This document shows, piece by piece, positions 1 through 8,958 of a DNA stretch of 64,000 nucleotides. The stretch spans positions 248,001-312,000 of the forward strand of contig JAEWEY010000004.1 of NCBI GenBank assembly GCA_023389105.1, in the 5' to 3' direction. The position numbers and the translations under genes are program-made. The DNA is from Pseudomonadota bacterium (lineage in GTDB: Bacteria > Pseudomonadota > Alphaproteobacteria > Sphingomonadales > Sphingomonadaceae). The notes under the pieces were generated by a model. The model saw only the letters and a list, made by a program, of their open reading frames with translations, had not been told where the DNA came from and ran no database searches. Within the stretch, counting starts at the first letter, position 1; every line of letters begins with the position of its first letter.

Positions 1-512
1 AGAATTTCGAATCGGCTGAAAGCATCTTCCGTGCGGCCGCCATTCAGAAGCTCGCGAGCGCGACCGCGGGTGACCGCGCTTTCGTACCGCACCGCAATGG
101 CGTTCTGCCGCGCGCGCGCTTCGCGAAGCTTGCCCTGAAGCTTGGCGATGTCGCCCTCGTAGCTCTTCAGCGTATCGTCGATGACCTTGATCTCGTCGCG
201 GAGGCCTTCGCCCATGTCGGCGGCCTTCTGACGCTCGATCAGCGCGGCTTTAGCCAGGTCTTCGCGGTCCTTGCTCAGCGCAAGTTCGGCCTTCTCGGTC
301 CAGCTGCGCTGCAGCTCGTCGAGGCGCGACAAGGCGCGGCGCATTTCCTTGCCATCCGCGATACAGCGCGCTGCCGAGGCGCGAACCTCAACCAGCGTCT
401 CCTCCATCTCGAGGATGACCATTCGGATCATCTTTGCCGGGTCTTCCGACCGGTCGAGCATCTCGGTGATGTTCGCCGCGAAGATATCCCGCGTCCGGGA
501 AAAGATACTCAT
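1..512 (-). CDS. pspA: Phage shock protein A (PspA), 3' end beyond window edge
   Basis: The reverse strand from an ATG at 512 is open to the window edge and encodes about 170 residues beginning MSIFSRTRDIFAANITEML. The rest is a long, charged, Ala/Glu/Arg-rich helical stretch of the PspA/IM30 coiled-coil type (family length about 220-230 residues, so roughly 50 are missing). PspA binds stressed inner membrane and, in the resting state, inhibits the activator PspF. The divergent neighbour is pspF and a sigma-54 promoter lies just upstream, which is the classic psp arrangement. Other psp genes (pspB, pspC) would be expected further left, outside the window. Identification is from sequence pattern plus context. 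Confidence 0.93.
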   Translation of the reverse strand, partial: MSIFSRTRDIFAANITEMLDRSEDPAKMIRMVILEMEETLVEVRASAARCIADGKEMRRALSRLDELQRSWTEKAELALSKDREDLAKAALIERQKAADMGEGLRDEIKVIDDTLKSYEGDIAKLQGKLREARARQNAIAVRYESAVTRGRARELLNGGRTEDAFSRFEI

Positions 513-558
513 TCAGCACTCCGCATTCGAATTAGGGCCCTAACTTGCCTTTTGAGAA

Positions 559-573
559 GCAACAGGCGTGCCA
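559..573 (-). promoter_or_regulatory. Sigma-54 (-24/-12) promoter of pspA
   Basis: Read on the minus strand the sequence is TGGCACGCCTGTTGC, which matches the RpoN consensus TGGCAC-N5-TTGC exactly. Its GC (-12) end lies 46 bases from the pspA ATG, leaving room for a short leader. The next gene upstream, on the opposite strand, is the sigma-54 activator pspF. PspF enhancer sites would be expected between about 580 and 690, but I could not define them by eye. Confidence 0.85.
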
Positions 574-693
574 AAATCAACGAAAGGGCGAAAGTCCTGT
601 AGTTCGTCGAAAAATGGCGACAACCAAGGCTGAAAATCCTTGCCAAATGGTGGGATTCGTCACCAACAGTCGGCCAAATCCGGACGGGGATCA

Positions 694-1734
694 ATGGAGC
701 GTTCCGATCAGTTCATCGGCCAGAGCCTGGCGTTCCTCGACGCGGTCGAGCGGGCGAGCCGTGCTGCCCCTCTCAATCGTCCCGTGCTGGTCATCGGCGA
801 ACGCGGCACCGGCAAGGAACTGATCGCCGAACGACTTCATCACCTGTCCTCGCGGTGGGCGGGGCCGCTGATCATCATGAACTGTGCCGCCTTGCCCGAA
901 AACCTAATCGAGGCAGAGTTGTTCGGGCACGAGGCGGGCAGTTTCACCGGCGCAGCGAAAACCCGCCATGGCCGGTTCGAGGAAGCAGACGGCGGGACCC
1001 TGTTTCTCGACGAACTCGGCACGCTCTCGATGCCCGCGCAAGACCGGCTGCTCCGCGCGGTCGAATATGGCGAGATCACCCGCATCGGCGCCTCGAAGCC
1101 GGTCAAGGTCGACGTGCGCATCGTTGCGGCGACCAACGAGAATCTTCCCTCGCAGGTCGACAAGGGCAAGTTCCGCGCGGACCTGCTCGACCGGCTGTCG
1201 TTCGAAGTTATTACGCTACCTCCGCTGCGCGCGCGTCAGGGCGACGTGCCGCTGCTCGCCGAGCACTTCGGCCGGCGAATGGCGGTGGAACTGGACTGGT
1301 CCAACTGGCCCGGCTTCTCGTCGCGGGCGAGCGCCGCGCTGGAAGCTTATTCCTGGCCCGGCAACGTCCGAGAACTGCGCAACGTCGTCGAGCGGGCGGT
1401 GTACCGGCACGAGGATCCCGAACGGCAGGTCGATGAGATCAACTTCGATCCATTCCATTCGCCGTGGGCGCCCACCTCAAGCAGACCCATCGCCCCGGCA
1501 TCGAGCCCTGCCGACAGCGAGGAGCCTTCGTCGGCGCCGGCTGTTGCTCCAACGCCATCTTCCACGACGAGCGACTTTCGTGCAGCGATCGCGGATTACG
1601 AGCGACAGTTGTTGGAGGACGCGCTGCGGCGGAACCGCTTCAATCAGCGCGCAACCGCGGCCGCACTCAACCTCAGCTACGACCAGCTGAGACACGCGCT
1701 CAAGCGGCACAAGCTGCAGGACAGCGCCGCCTGA
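694..1734 (+). CDS. pspF: PspF, sigma-54-dependent activator of the psp operon
   Basis: Bacterial enhancer-binding protein of 346 residues with no N-terminal sensory domain, as in E. coli PspF. The AAA+ domain has Walker A GERGTGKE (residues 35-42), the sigma-54 contact loop GSFTGA (82-87, where the canonical loop is GAFTGA), a GGTLFLDEL Walker B, and the WPGNVREL motif. A Pro/Ser/Ala-rich linker of about 35 residues joins it to a Fis-type helix-turn-helix at the C-terminus (NQRATAAALNLSYDQLR). An upstream in-frame ATG at 640 exists. I chose 694 because it follows ACGGGGA and aligns with the N-terminus of known PspF (MERSDQFIGQ...). It should activate the divergent pspA promoter by hydrolysing ATP to open RNA polymerase-sigma-54 complexes. 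Confidence 0.92.
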   Translation: MERSDQFIGQSLAFLDAVERASRAAPLNRPVLVIGERGTGKELIAERLHHLSSRWAGPLIIMNCAALPENLIEAELFGHEAGSFTGAAKTRHGRFEEADGGTLFLDELGTLSMPAQDRLLRAVEYGEITRIGASKPVKVDVRIVAATNENLPSQVDKGKFRADLLDRLSFEVITLPPLRARQGDVPLLAEHFGRRMAVELDWSNWPGFSSRASAALEAYSWPGNVRELRNVVERAVYRHEDPERQVDEINFDPFHSPWAPTSSRPIAPASSPADSEEPSSAPAVAPTPSSTTSDFRAAIADYERQLLEDALRRNRFNQRATAAALNLSYDQLRHALKRHKLQDSAA

Positions 1735-1860
1735 TCCCGCGCTCATTTGACCGTTTCAGGCTTGTATTTTCATGCGGCGAGCGCAGAGGGGAGTTCTGCG
1801 GGCGGGGGCTTTGCAATCGAGGCCGTCGCTGAGCGGTCTTCATGTCTTTAGGAGTGCCCG

Positions 1861-2517
1861 ATGCCCTTCGAACTTCCCGAACTTCCCTTCGCCAAGGACG
1901 CGCTGGACCCCGTGATGTCGGCGGAAACGCTGGAGTATCACCACGGCAAGCATCACCGGGCGTACGTCACGAAGACGAACGAGTTGCTCCAGGCGGAGAA
2001 GGATCTGGGCGACGCATCGCTGCTGCAGGTCGTCAAGCAGGCCAAGGCGGGCGGTAACCAGAAGCTGTTCAACAACAGCGCTCAGCTGTGGAACCATAGC
2101 TTCTTCTGGCAATGTCTGGCGCCTGCGCAGGGCCAGCAGCCCGAGGGCAAGCTTGCCAAGCTGATCGAGGACGGTTTCGGGACGCCGCAGGCGCTGCTCG
2201 ACAAGCTTCAGGAAGAGGCGGTCAACCATTTCTCCAACGGCTGGGCCTGGCTCGTGCTCGACCGCGGCGCATTGCGGGTGACGTCACTGCACGACGCCGA
2301 CACGCCCATCGTTCATGAGGGCATGGTCCCGCTCTTCACGCTCGATGTGTGGGAGCACGCCTACTACATCGATTATCGCAACGAGCGTCCGCGCTTCGCG
2401 TCGACCGTGCTCTCCAAGATCGTCAATTGGGATTTCGTCGCCCAGAACCTGGACGGGCAGGGCTTTGAGCGGGCGAACCAAGGCGAAGGCGCGCATTCAC
2501 CGGAGCTTACCTCCTAG
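1861..2517 (+). CDS. sodB: Superoxide dismutase, Fe/Mn family
   Basis: A 218-residue cytoplasmic enzyme converting superoxide to hydrogen peroxide and oxygen. Family signatures are visible: the N-terminal helical hairpin with YHHGKHHRAYV (metal ligand His27), WNHSFFW (second His ligand), and DVWEHAYYIDYRN carrying the Asp and third His ligands. The length is slightly above the usual 190-200 residues because of a C-terminal tail (ERANQGEGAHSPELTS). The sequence pattern is closer to iron-type SodB than to manganese SodA, but metal use cannot be settled from motifs alone. A TAGGAG ribosome site precedes the ATG by seven bases. It ends nine bases from the stop of the convergent next gene. Confidence 0.93.
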   Translation: MPFELPELPFAKDALDPVMSAETLEYHHGKHHRAYVTKTNELLQAEKDLGDASLLQVVKQAKAGGNQKLFNNSAQLWNHSFFWQCLAPAQGQQPEGKLAKLIEDGFGTPQALLDKLQEEAVNHFSNGWAWLVLDRGALRVTSLHDADTPIVHEGMVPLFTLDVWEHAYYIDYRNERPRFASTVLSKIVNWDFVAQNLDGQGFERANQGEGAHSPELTS

Positions 2518-2526
2518 GGGGCAGGT

Positions 2527-3732
2527 TTAGAGGCGCCAGCCGTTCAGCGCTGGCGCCAACTCCGGCGGTAGTTCCCGCATCCGCTCGCGAACCAGTTTTT
2601 GAAGTTCCGGGTCGGAGGTGATCGTGGTCCAGAAATCGGCATCGAAAAGCGGACGATAAGCCGGCTGGAAGATCAGCAGCGCGTTGCTCGAAAAGCCGTT
2701 ACGGATATTTTCCGCGATCATTGCTTTGACGGCCGCGGTCCGTCGCATGCAGACCAGGCCGCGCATTTGCAGCTTCTGATCGGAGTCGATGACGAAGTCG
2801 CGATCCCAGCTGTCCTTCGCCGCCAGAACCGGCTGAAATGCCGCGTCCGCTTCGGCCCGTCGGCCGAGGCCTTCGAGCGCACAGGCCCTGATCCACGCAA
2901 ACTGCCGTTCGCTTCCCCCGACCTTGTCGTCGGACCGGGTGGCTTGCCACTGCTTCCAAGCGGGATCGATGACGCTCAACGCCTCGGCATAGCGTCGATC
3001 GCGCAAAAGCAGGGCGGCTCGATTGACGAGCGCGTTGATTGCGTAAGGGCTGTCACCGAGCGTGGTTTGCGCCAGATCATATTCAGCCAATGCGCCCCGA
3101 ATGTCGCCCCGCGCGGTGCGCGCGGTGGCAATCCGGGACGCGACCGTGAACCAATCGATCTCGTTCCAGCGCGATTTGTCGCGCGCGAGCGGCATAGTCG
3201 CCAAGCGCTCCTGCAGGATGCGCTCGGCTTCGTTCGGCTGCCCGGTTTCGATCAGAAAGCCGGCAAGCTGGAGGATGGCGCGGGTGCGGGGACGAACCGT
3301 CGATTCGATCGTGGCGGCTGCCGCCTGGGCGCTTTCGCCAACTGCCGCCGCAGCCTGAAGCTTCGCGAGGCGCCGGTCACGCATGCGTTTCAGCGCGGGG
3401 CCTGCCCATTCGGTGAGTGGCGCCCAGAGAAACGCCATTCTCTTGTCGGCAAGAAGGGACAGAACGTCCCCGGGCTTGGTCAGCCAGTTGAGCTCGCGAT
3501 CATTCTCGCCCGGCCATCGTAAACGCAGCGCCGCGTCATCGTTGAGAACGAGAAGTTCGACGTCCACAACACCTTCGCCAGTTTGAACCTGGCCGCTCGC
3601 TCTCACGAGGGGCGGCTGCGGTGGTACTGGCGTGGGAATGGGCGGGGGAAGCGGCCGGACCGGCTGCGCGCCGATGGCCGACAGCGGCAGCGCGAAGGCG
3701 ACAGCCGAGCAGAGGATAGTTTTACGCAACAT
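2527..3732 (-). CDS. Secreted protein with TPR-like helical repeats
   Basis: A 401-residue protein of unknown function. It starts with a clear signal peptide (MLRKTILCSAVAFALPLSAIGA), then a Pro-rich spacer, a beta-rich segment of about 60 residues (ELLVLNDDAALRLRWPG), and an Ala-rich helical part of about 200 residues. The helical part has pairs of amphipathic helices resembling tetratricopeptide repeats (GDIRGALAEYDLAQTTLG, RRYAEALSVIDPAWKQW, LEGLGRRAEADAAFQPVL). It is probably periplasmic. It starts only 19 bases after the ABC permease stop, so it may be the last cistron of the dapF-ftsY chain. No catalytic motif is visible. Confidence 0.75.
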   Translation of the reverse strand: MLRKTILCSAVAFALPLSAIGAQPVRPLPPPIPTPVPPQPPLVRASGQVQTGEGVVDVELLVLNDDAALRLRWPGENDRELNWLTKPGDVLSLLADKRMAFLWAPLTEWAGPALKRMRDRRLAKLQAAAAVGESAQAAAATIESTVRPRTRAILQLAGFLIETGQPNEAERILQERLATMPLARDKSRWNEIDWFTVASRIATARTARGDIRGALAEYDLAQTTLGDSPYAINALVNRAALLLRDRRYAEALSVIDPAWKQWQATRSDDKVGGSERQFAWIRACALEGLGRRAEADAAFQPVLAAKDSWDRDFVIDSDQKLQMRGLVCMRRTAAVKAMIAENIRNGFSSNALLIFQPAYRPLFDADFWTTITSDPELQKLVRERMRELPPELAPALNGWRL

Positions 3733-3751
3733 GAGCCCCCTGAAGATGAAG

Positions 3752-4513
3752 TTACTGCTTAAGACGATAGCCGGTGCGGAACATCCAGGCGATCACTGCG
3801 AGGCAGAGGGCGATTAGCGCTATGGTCACGGCAACGCTGGACCAGACCGGCACGTCGGCAATCGAGTAGAAGCTCCAGCGAAACCCGCTGATCAGATGGA
3901 CGACGGGGTTGAAGAGCGTGATCGTCCTGAACGGCTCGTGCAGCGCCTTCACCGAATAGAAAGCGCCGCCAAGGAAGGTCAGCGGCGTGATGATCAGCAT
4001 CGGGATGATCTGCAATTGCTCGAAATTCTGCGCCCAGACGCCGATCGCGAATCCGAACAGGCAGAAGCCAGCCGAGATCGCCAGTAGGAACAGGACCATC
4101 GCGAACGGGTGATCAATCCTCAAAGGGACGAAAAACACCGCGGTGGCGATCGTCACCAGAGCGAGGATCACGGACTTGGTCGTCGCTGCCCCAACGTAGG
4201 CGAGCACCGCCTCAAAGCTCGAAATCGGCGCTGACAAGAGCTCGTAGATCGTGCCCGTAAACTTCGGGAAATAAATGCCAAAGCTTGCATTGAAGATCGA
4301 TTGCATGAACACCGACAGCAGCGTGAGGCCGGGAACGATGAAACTGCCGAAGCTGACGCCGTCCATGTCGGTCATACGGCTGCCGATCGCGGAACCGAAC
4401 ACGACGAAGTAAAGCGCGGTGGTGATCACCGGGGTGATCAGACTCTGCCAGAGCGTGCGTCCCCAGCGCGCCATTTCGAAGCGGTAGATGGCGGCGATCC
4501 CGTGCCAGTTCAT
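3752..4513 (-). CDS. ABC-2 type transporter permease
   Basis: A 253-residue inner-membrane protein with about six hydrophobic segments, of the ABC-2 permease family. After a short amphipathic N-terminus (MNWHGIAAIYRFEMARWGRT) come SLITPVITTALYFVVFGSAIG and later LLAISAGFCLFGFAIGVWAQ and MLIITPLTFLGGAFYSVKAL, typical of YadH-like exporters. The ATG at 4513 overlaps the stop of the ATPase gene by ATGA, so the two form an exporter. The substrate is unknown; related pairs move drugs, lipids or polysaccharide precursors. A longer upstream reading frame exists but lies inside the ATPase gene in another frame. Confidence 0.9.
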   Translation of the reverse strand: MNWHGIAAIYRFEMARWGRTLWQSLITPVITTALYFVVFGSAIGSRMTDMDGVSFGSFIVPGLTLLSVFMQSIFNASFGIYFPKFTGTIYELLSAPISSFEAVLAYVGAATTKSVILALVTIATAVFFVPLRIDHPFAMVLFLLAISAGFCLFGFAIGVWAQNFEQLQIIPMLIITPLTFLGGAFYSVKALHEPFRTITLFNPVVHLISGFRWSFYSIADVPVWSSVAVTIALIALCLAVIAWMFRTGYRLKQ

Positions 4514-5448
4514 GCGTCGGTCCTCGGGCGATGCACCAGCTCGACGAAGATATCCTCGAGGCTCGATTGATGGGTCGACAAGTCTTTGTAGGCGATGCCG
4601 AGATCGGTCAGCCGGCGCATGAGCGAAGCGATGCCCGTCCGTTCCGCGTTGCTGTCGAACTCGTAGGACAGCACGTGCCCGTTTTCCTTGAGGCTCACTT
4701 TCCAATCGGACAGCTCCGCAGGCACTGCCGAAAGAGGGTCGGCGAGCATGATGTCGAGCGTCTTGCGGCCGAGTTGCGCCATCAGCGCCCTTTTCTCGTC
4801 GACGGCGATCAGCTCACCGCGGCGGATGACGCCGACGCGGTCCGCCATTTCCTCGGCTTCCTCGATGTAGTGGGTCGTAAGGATGATCGTGACGCCGTCA
4901 TCGCGGAGCTTACGAACGAGATCCCACATGTCGCGGCGGAGCTCGACATCGACACCCGCGGTTGGCTCGTCGAGGAAGAGGATCGCTGGCTCGTGGCTAA
5001 GCGCCTTCGCAATCATCACCCGGCGCTTCATGCCGCCCGACAATTGCATCATGATCGTCTTGCGCTTGTCCCACAGCGACAGGCGCTTCAGCAGGTCCTC
5101 GATCTTGCGGTCGTCGCGCGGCTTGCCGAACAGCCCTCGCGAGAAGGTGACGGTGCGCTGGACGGGCTCAAACGCTTCCGTCGTCAGCTCCTGCGGCACC
5201 AGGCCGATCCGCTCCCGGGCATAGCGATAATCAGACTGCCAATTGCGGCCGTCAATCAGCACCTCACCCGATGTCGGCGTGACGATACCGCAGATGATGT
5301 TGATCAGCGTGGTCTTGCCCGCGCCGTTCGGGCCGAGAAGGGCGAAGATTTCGCCGCGATTGATGTCGAGGTCGACGGACTTCAGCGCTTCCGTTCCAGA
5401 GCCATAGGATTTGCGCAGCTGGCGGATGGAGAGGATCGGCTGGCTCAT
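4510..5448 (-). CDS. ABC transporter ATP-binding protein
   Basis: A 312-residue ATPase that powers the adjacent ABC-2 permease. Walker A is GPNGAGKTT, the signature is LSGGMKRR, Walker B is ILFLDEPTAGVD, and the switch histidine lies in LTTHYIEEAEEMADRV. A C-terminal extension of about 90 residues follows the nucleotide-binding domain, as in YadG/CcmA-type exporters. The start overlaps the stop of yciB by four bases (ATGA). It belongs to the tightly coupled minus-strand chain running from dapF. Confidence 0.93.
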   Translation of the reverse strand: MSQPILSIRQLRKSYGSGTEALKSVDLDINRGEIFALLGPNGAGKTTLINIICGIVTPTSGEVLIDGRNWQSDYRYARERIGLVPQELTTEAFEPVQRTVTFSRGLFGKPRDDRKIEDLLKRLSLWDKRKTIMMQLSGGMKRRVMIAKALSHEPAILFLDEPTAGVDVELRRDMWDLVRKLRDDGVTIILTTHYIEEAEEMADRVGVIRRGELIAVDEKRALMAQLGRKTLDIMLADPLSAVPAELSDWKVSLKENGHVLSYEFDSNAERTGIASLMRRLTDLGIAYKDLSTHQSSLEDIFVELVHRPRTDA

Positions 5449-6059
5449 TCAACCGGTCCGGGCTCAACGGGAACGGCGTCTTCCTTCATGAGGCCGTGCC
5501 GCATGAGCATTGGAATGTTGGCCGCCGCGAAGATGAAGGTAAGGGGCAGGGCGCCCCACAGCTTGAACCCGATCCAGAAACTGGTGCTGCTGTTTCGCCA
5601 GACTGCTTCGTTCAGGCAGGCCATGCAGGCGAAGAAAATTGCCCAGTTGCGCGTCAGCTTGTTCCAGCCGGTTTCATCCAGGCCGGGGTAAGTTGAGCCC
5701 AGCACGTTCTGCAGCAGGGGTTTCCCAGTGGCGAGACCGAAGGCCAGCAGGCCGGCGACCAGCACATAGTAGATGGTCGGCTTCATCTTGATGAAGGTTT
5801 CGTCGTGCAGCCAGATCGTCAGGCCGCCGAGGATGACCACCATCGCGCCGGAGAACCATAACAGGGGCGAGATGCTGCGGTAGCGGATGGCCGAAAACAG
5901 CATCGCGGCAACCATGGCGATCATGAAGGCGCCGGTGGCGACGAAGATCTTCATCACCGCCGGCACCGGCGCGAAGAAATTGACGAGGAAGAAGACCAGC
6001 AGCGGACCCAGGTCGATCAACAGCTTTGCGCCGCCCTGCGGCTCGGCCTTTGCGGTCAT
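5445..6059 (-). CDS. yciB: Inner-membrane septation protein YciB/IspZ
   Basis: A 204-residue protein with five to six hydrophobic helices and the family pattern LLIDLGPLLVFFLVNFFAPVP near the N-terminus and ETGWNKLTRNWAIFFACMACLNEAVWR in the second half. YciB-type proteins are inner-membrane proteins linked to cell-envelope synthesis and division; the precise biochemical role is not established. Its ATG is coupled to the ftsY stop (ATGA), and its stop to the ABC ATPase start. Linkage with ftsY and dapF is common in alphaproteobacteria. Confidence 0.92.
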   Translation of the reverse strand: MTAKAEPQGGAKLLIDLGPLLVFFLVNFFAPVPAVMKIFVATGAFMIAMVAAMLFSAIRYRSISPLLWFSGAMVVILGGLTIWLHDETFIKMKPTIYYVLVAGLLAFGLATGKPLLQNVLGSTYPGLDETGWNKLTRNWAIFFACMACLNEAVWRNSSTSFWIGFKLWGALPLTFIFAAANIPMLMRHGLMKEDAVPVEPGPVE

Positions 6060-6973
6060 TCGGGTGGCAATCCGGCGATGGCGCGGGCCACGGCGCGCGG
6101 ATCGAACGGCCGAAGGTCATCCGCGCTCTCGCCGACGCCGATGGCGTGGATGGGCAAGCCGAACTTCTCGGCAGCGGCGACCAGGATGCCGCCGCGCGCG
6201 GTCCCGTCGAGCTTGGTCATGATGAGGCCCGTCACGCCTGCGGTCTCGCGGAACACCTCGACCTGAGCAAGCGCATTCTGACCTGTCGTGGCATCGAGCA
6301 CGAGCAGGATATCGTGCGGCGCTTCCGGATTGAGACGACCGAGGACGCGGCGAATCTTCGCCAGTTCCTCCATCAGGTGCGACTTGTTCTGAAGGCGGCC
6401 CGCAGTGTCGACGATCAAGACGTCTTCACCGGTCGCGGTGGCCTGCTTGACGCCATCGAACACGATGCCGGCCGCGTCGCCGCCTTCCTTGCCGCAGATC
6501 ACCGGCGCGCCGATGCGCTGGCCCCAGATCTGGAGCTGCTCAATCGCTGCGGCGCGGAAGGTGTCGCCGGCGGCGAGGAGGACGCCGTAGTCCTGCTCGC
6601 GAAGCCAGTGGCCGAGCTTGCCGATGGTGGTGGTCTTCCCCGAGCCGTTGACGCCAATCACGAGGATGACGTGCGGGCGCGGGAAGCCGGTAATTTCCAG
6701 CGGCTTGGCGACCGGCGCGAGGATTTTTTCGATCTCATCCGCGAGGATTGAGCGGAGACCGCGCTCGTCGAGCCGCTCGAACTTCTGTCGCGAAATGGCT
6801 TCTCGAATGCGGTGCGAGGCTTCGGGGCCAAGGTCGGACGCGACCAACGCTTCCTCGATGTCGTCGAGGGTGGAGGTGTCGAGCGCGGCGCGGCTAGTCA
6901 GGCCGGTGAGGTTGTCGCCGACGCGCTCGGCGGTCTTGGCAAAACCCCCGCGAAGACGGTCGAGCCAGCTCAT
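6056..6973 (-). CDS. ftsY: Signal recognition particle receptor FtsY
   Basis: A 305-residue SRP-family GTPase that docks SRP-ribosome complexes at the membrane; its partner Ffh is encoded at 9574-11058. GTPase motifs are G1 GVNGSGKTTTIGKL, G3 DTAGRLQNKSHL, G4 TKLDGTARGG, and the closing GVGESADDLRPFDP. The N-domain is short (MSWLDRLRGGFAKTAERVG) and the long acidic A-domain of enterobacterial FtsY is absent, as in other alphaproteobacteria. I chose the ATG at 6973 because it overlaps the mtaB stop by ATGA. A frame extension up to 7006 lies within mtaB. Confidence 0.96.
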   Translation of the reverse strand: MSWLDRLRGGFAKTAERVGDNLTGLTSRAALDTSTLDDIEEALVASDLGPEASHRIREAISRQKFERLDERGLRSILADEIEKILAPVAKPLEITGFPRPHVILVIGVNGSGKTTTIGKLGHWLREQDYGVLLAAGDTFRAAAIEQLQIWGQRIGAPVICGKEGGDAAGIVFDGVKQATATGEDVLIVDTAGRLQNKSHLMEELAKIRRVLGRLNPEAPHDILLVLDATTGQNALAQVEVFRETAGVTGLIMTKLDGTARGGILVAAAEKFGLPIHAIGVGESADDLRPFDPRAVARAIAGLPPE

Positions 6974-8136
6974 GCCCAAACCGCCTGCAAAAGGTCGCCT
7001 TCGCACGACGTGATACGCGCCGGCCCGCCGTCACCGCGCTTGGCGTCCGCAATCGCAACGGGAGCGAAATTGTCGGAGTGGCCCTTGCCATTGTTCTCGA
7101 TGAGCACGGGCTGGGTAGAGCCCACCAAATTGTCCAGCCACCGTCGGCGTTGCTCAGCAGCGGTTTCACGGAGGCGCGCTGCGCGGGCTTTCACGACTTC
7201 GCGACCAAGTTGAGGCATGCGCGCAGCCGGCGTCTCGGGTCGAGGCGAAAAAGGAAAGATGTGTGCAGCCACGACGCTGCAATCTTCTATCAGTTTTAGT
7301 GAGTTCAAGGCCATGTCTTCAGTTTCTGTGGGAAAGCCGGCGATCAGGTCGGCGCCGATGGTGGCGTCCGCTCGCAGCGAACGGATGCGGTCGACCGTCC
7401 GAACCGCGTCGGCGCGGCTGTGCCGGCGCTTCATGCGCTTCAGGATCATGTCATCGCCGGCCTGAAGCGAGAGGTGGAAGTGCGGCATCAATCGCGGCTC
7501 GCCGGCGATAAGTTCCAGCAAAGCTTCGTCGATCTCGATGCTGTCGAGCGAAGACAGGCGAAGGCGCTTAAGCCGAGGTTCGGCATGGAGCAGGCGCTGG
7601 CACAGCTTGCCGAGCCCGTCCTCGTAATCGGTGATGTCGACGCCGGTCAGAACGATCTCGCACGCGCCGCGATCGAGTTCGCGCGCTACCGCGTCGCGGA
7701 TCATTTCGAAGCTGTACGATCGGCTGGGACCACGTGCCTGCCAGATCGAGCAGAAGGTGCAGCGGTGATCGCACCCGGTCTGGATCGCGACAAAGCTGCG
7801 AACATGACCCATGAAGCCGGCAGGGATTGGCGGCATGACGTCATTGGCCGCCAGGCCATTGAGCTTGCGCGCGTTTCCAACGATCCGCGACACGCCAGGC
7901 ATGGCTGCGAAGCCCTTCGGATCCAGCTCCGCCGCGCATCCGGTGACGAGGATTTGAGCCTCCGGACGCTGGCGATGCGCGCGGCGGATGGCCTGACGTG
8001 TTTGACGCACCGCTTCGTTGGTCACCGCGCAACTGTTGACGACGATCCAATCCTCGTCGGCCGGCGCCGTGCGCGCGATCGTCTCGCTCTCCGCATAGTT
8101 GAGGCGGCAACCCAGCGTGATGGTCTCGACGCTCAC
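6970..8136 (-). CDS. mtaB: tRNA t6A37 methylthiotransferase MtaB
   Basis: A 388-residue radical-SAM enzyme converting N6-threonylcarbamoyladenosine-37 to its 2-methylthio form in tRNA. The N-terminal methylthiotransferase domain carries three Cys (GCRLNYAESE, NSCAVTNEA, VTGCAAEL) for one iron-sulfur cluster. The radical-SAM motif is GCDHRCTFCSIWQARG. A C-terminal TRAM-like region follows. It starts with GTG at 8136, overlapping the dapF stop (GTGA). The N-terminus MSVETITLGCRLN is typical of MtaB rather than MiaB or RimO. The tRNA substrate is first made by the Tsa enzymes, one of which (tsaE) is in this window. Confidence 0.93.
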   Translation of the reverse strand: MSVETITLGCRLNYAESETIARTAPADEDWIVVNSCAVTNEAVRQTRQAIRRAHRQRPEAQILVTGCAAELDPKGFAAMPGVSRIVGNARKLNGLAANDVMPPIPAGFMGHVRSFVAIQTGCDHRCTFCSIWQARGPSRSYSFEMIRDAVARELDRGACEIVLTGVDITDYEDGLGKLCQRLLHAEPRLKRLRLSSLDSIEIDEALLELIAGEPRLMPHFHLSLQAGDDMILKRMKRRHSRADAVRTVDRIRSLRADATIGADLIAGFPTETEDMALNSLKLIEDCSVVAAHIFPFSPRPETPAARMPQLGREVVKARAARLRETAAEQRRRWLDNLVGSTQPVLIENNGKGHSDNFAPVAIADAKRGDGGPARITSCEGDLLQAVWA

Positions 8137-8933
8137 TGCAGCGCGTCCAGGTCAAGTTCGCCCGAGAAGACATGTGTGGCCTTGCCGCGCATCCGGATCG
8201 GCTCATCCGGGGCCCATGCAATCGTCAGGCTGCCGCCCGCCATGTGGACCTGGACCGGCGACTGCGCGCGCCTGCTCGCGATGGCGGCGACGGCGGTGGC
8301 GCAGGCGCCCGTTCCGCAAGCTGCAGTTTCACCCGCGCCGCGTTCAAAAGTGCGTAACTTCAGTGTGTTGTCAGTCACCGTTGCAACGTTGACGTTGATC
8401 CGCTCGGGGAAGGCGGGGTCATGCTCGATTTGCGGGCCGAGCACGTCGAGCGGCACTTCGCGGGCATCGGCCACGAAGAACACGACGTGCGGATTGCCGA
8501 CGTTGACGGCCATGGGATGTTCCAGGCCATCCCACGCCAGCGGAAGGGCATTGGTGTCCATCGCATAGGCAACGGGAATTTCTTGCCAGCCAAAGCGCGG
8601 CGCCGGCAGTGTGACCTCGACCTCACCCTGCAGCGCGTGGCCGGTAAGCATTCCGCCGTCGGTCTCGATCTTCTGGGCGCCCGTCAGTTGCACGACGCAG
8701 CGGGTGGCGTTGCCGCAGCTTTCGACTTCGCTGCCGTCGCTGTTCCAGATGCGCATGCGGAGATCGGCGGTATCGCTCGGCTCCAGCACGATGAGCTGGT
8801 CGCAGCCCACGCCCGTACGGCGGTCGGCAAGGGCCTTCGCGAGCGCCGGGGTCACCGCAAACGGCTCATCCCGTGCGTCGACGATCACGAAATCGTTGCC
8901 GAGGCCATGCATCTTGTGGAAGGGGCGCCGCAT
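8133..8933 (-). CDS. dapF: Diaminopimelate epimerase
   Basis: A 266-residue cofactor-independent epimerase interconverting LL- and meso-diaminopimelate for peptidoglycan and lysine. The N-terminal FHKMHGLGNDFVIVD and the two catalytic cysteines in VESCGNATRCV and ETAACGTGACA are present. It is the first gene of the minus-strand chain and its upstream region (about 25 bases) separates it from a divergent gene, so the promoter must lie in or near that short gap. The pathway is also served by asd at 23137-24165. Confidence 0.96.
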   Translation of the reverse strand: MRRPFHKMHGLGNDFVIVDARDEPFAVTPALAKALADRRTGVGCDQLIVLEPSDTADLRMRIWNSDGSEVESCGNATRCVVQLTGAQKIETDGGMLTGHALQGEVEVTLPAPRFGWQEIPVAYAMDTNALPLAWDGLEHPMAVNVGNPHVVFFVADAREVPLDVLGPQIEHDPAFPERINVNVATVTDNTLKLRTFERGAGETAACGTGACATAVAAIASRRAQSPVQVHMAGGSLTIAWAPDEPIRMRGKATHVFSGELDLDALQ

Positions 8934-8958
8934 TGGGCGCGTGACTTAGGTGCGGTCC

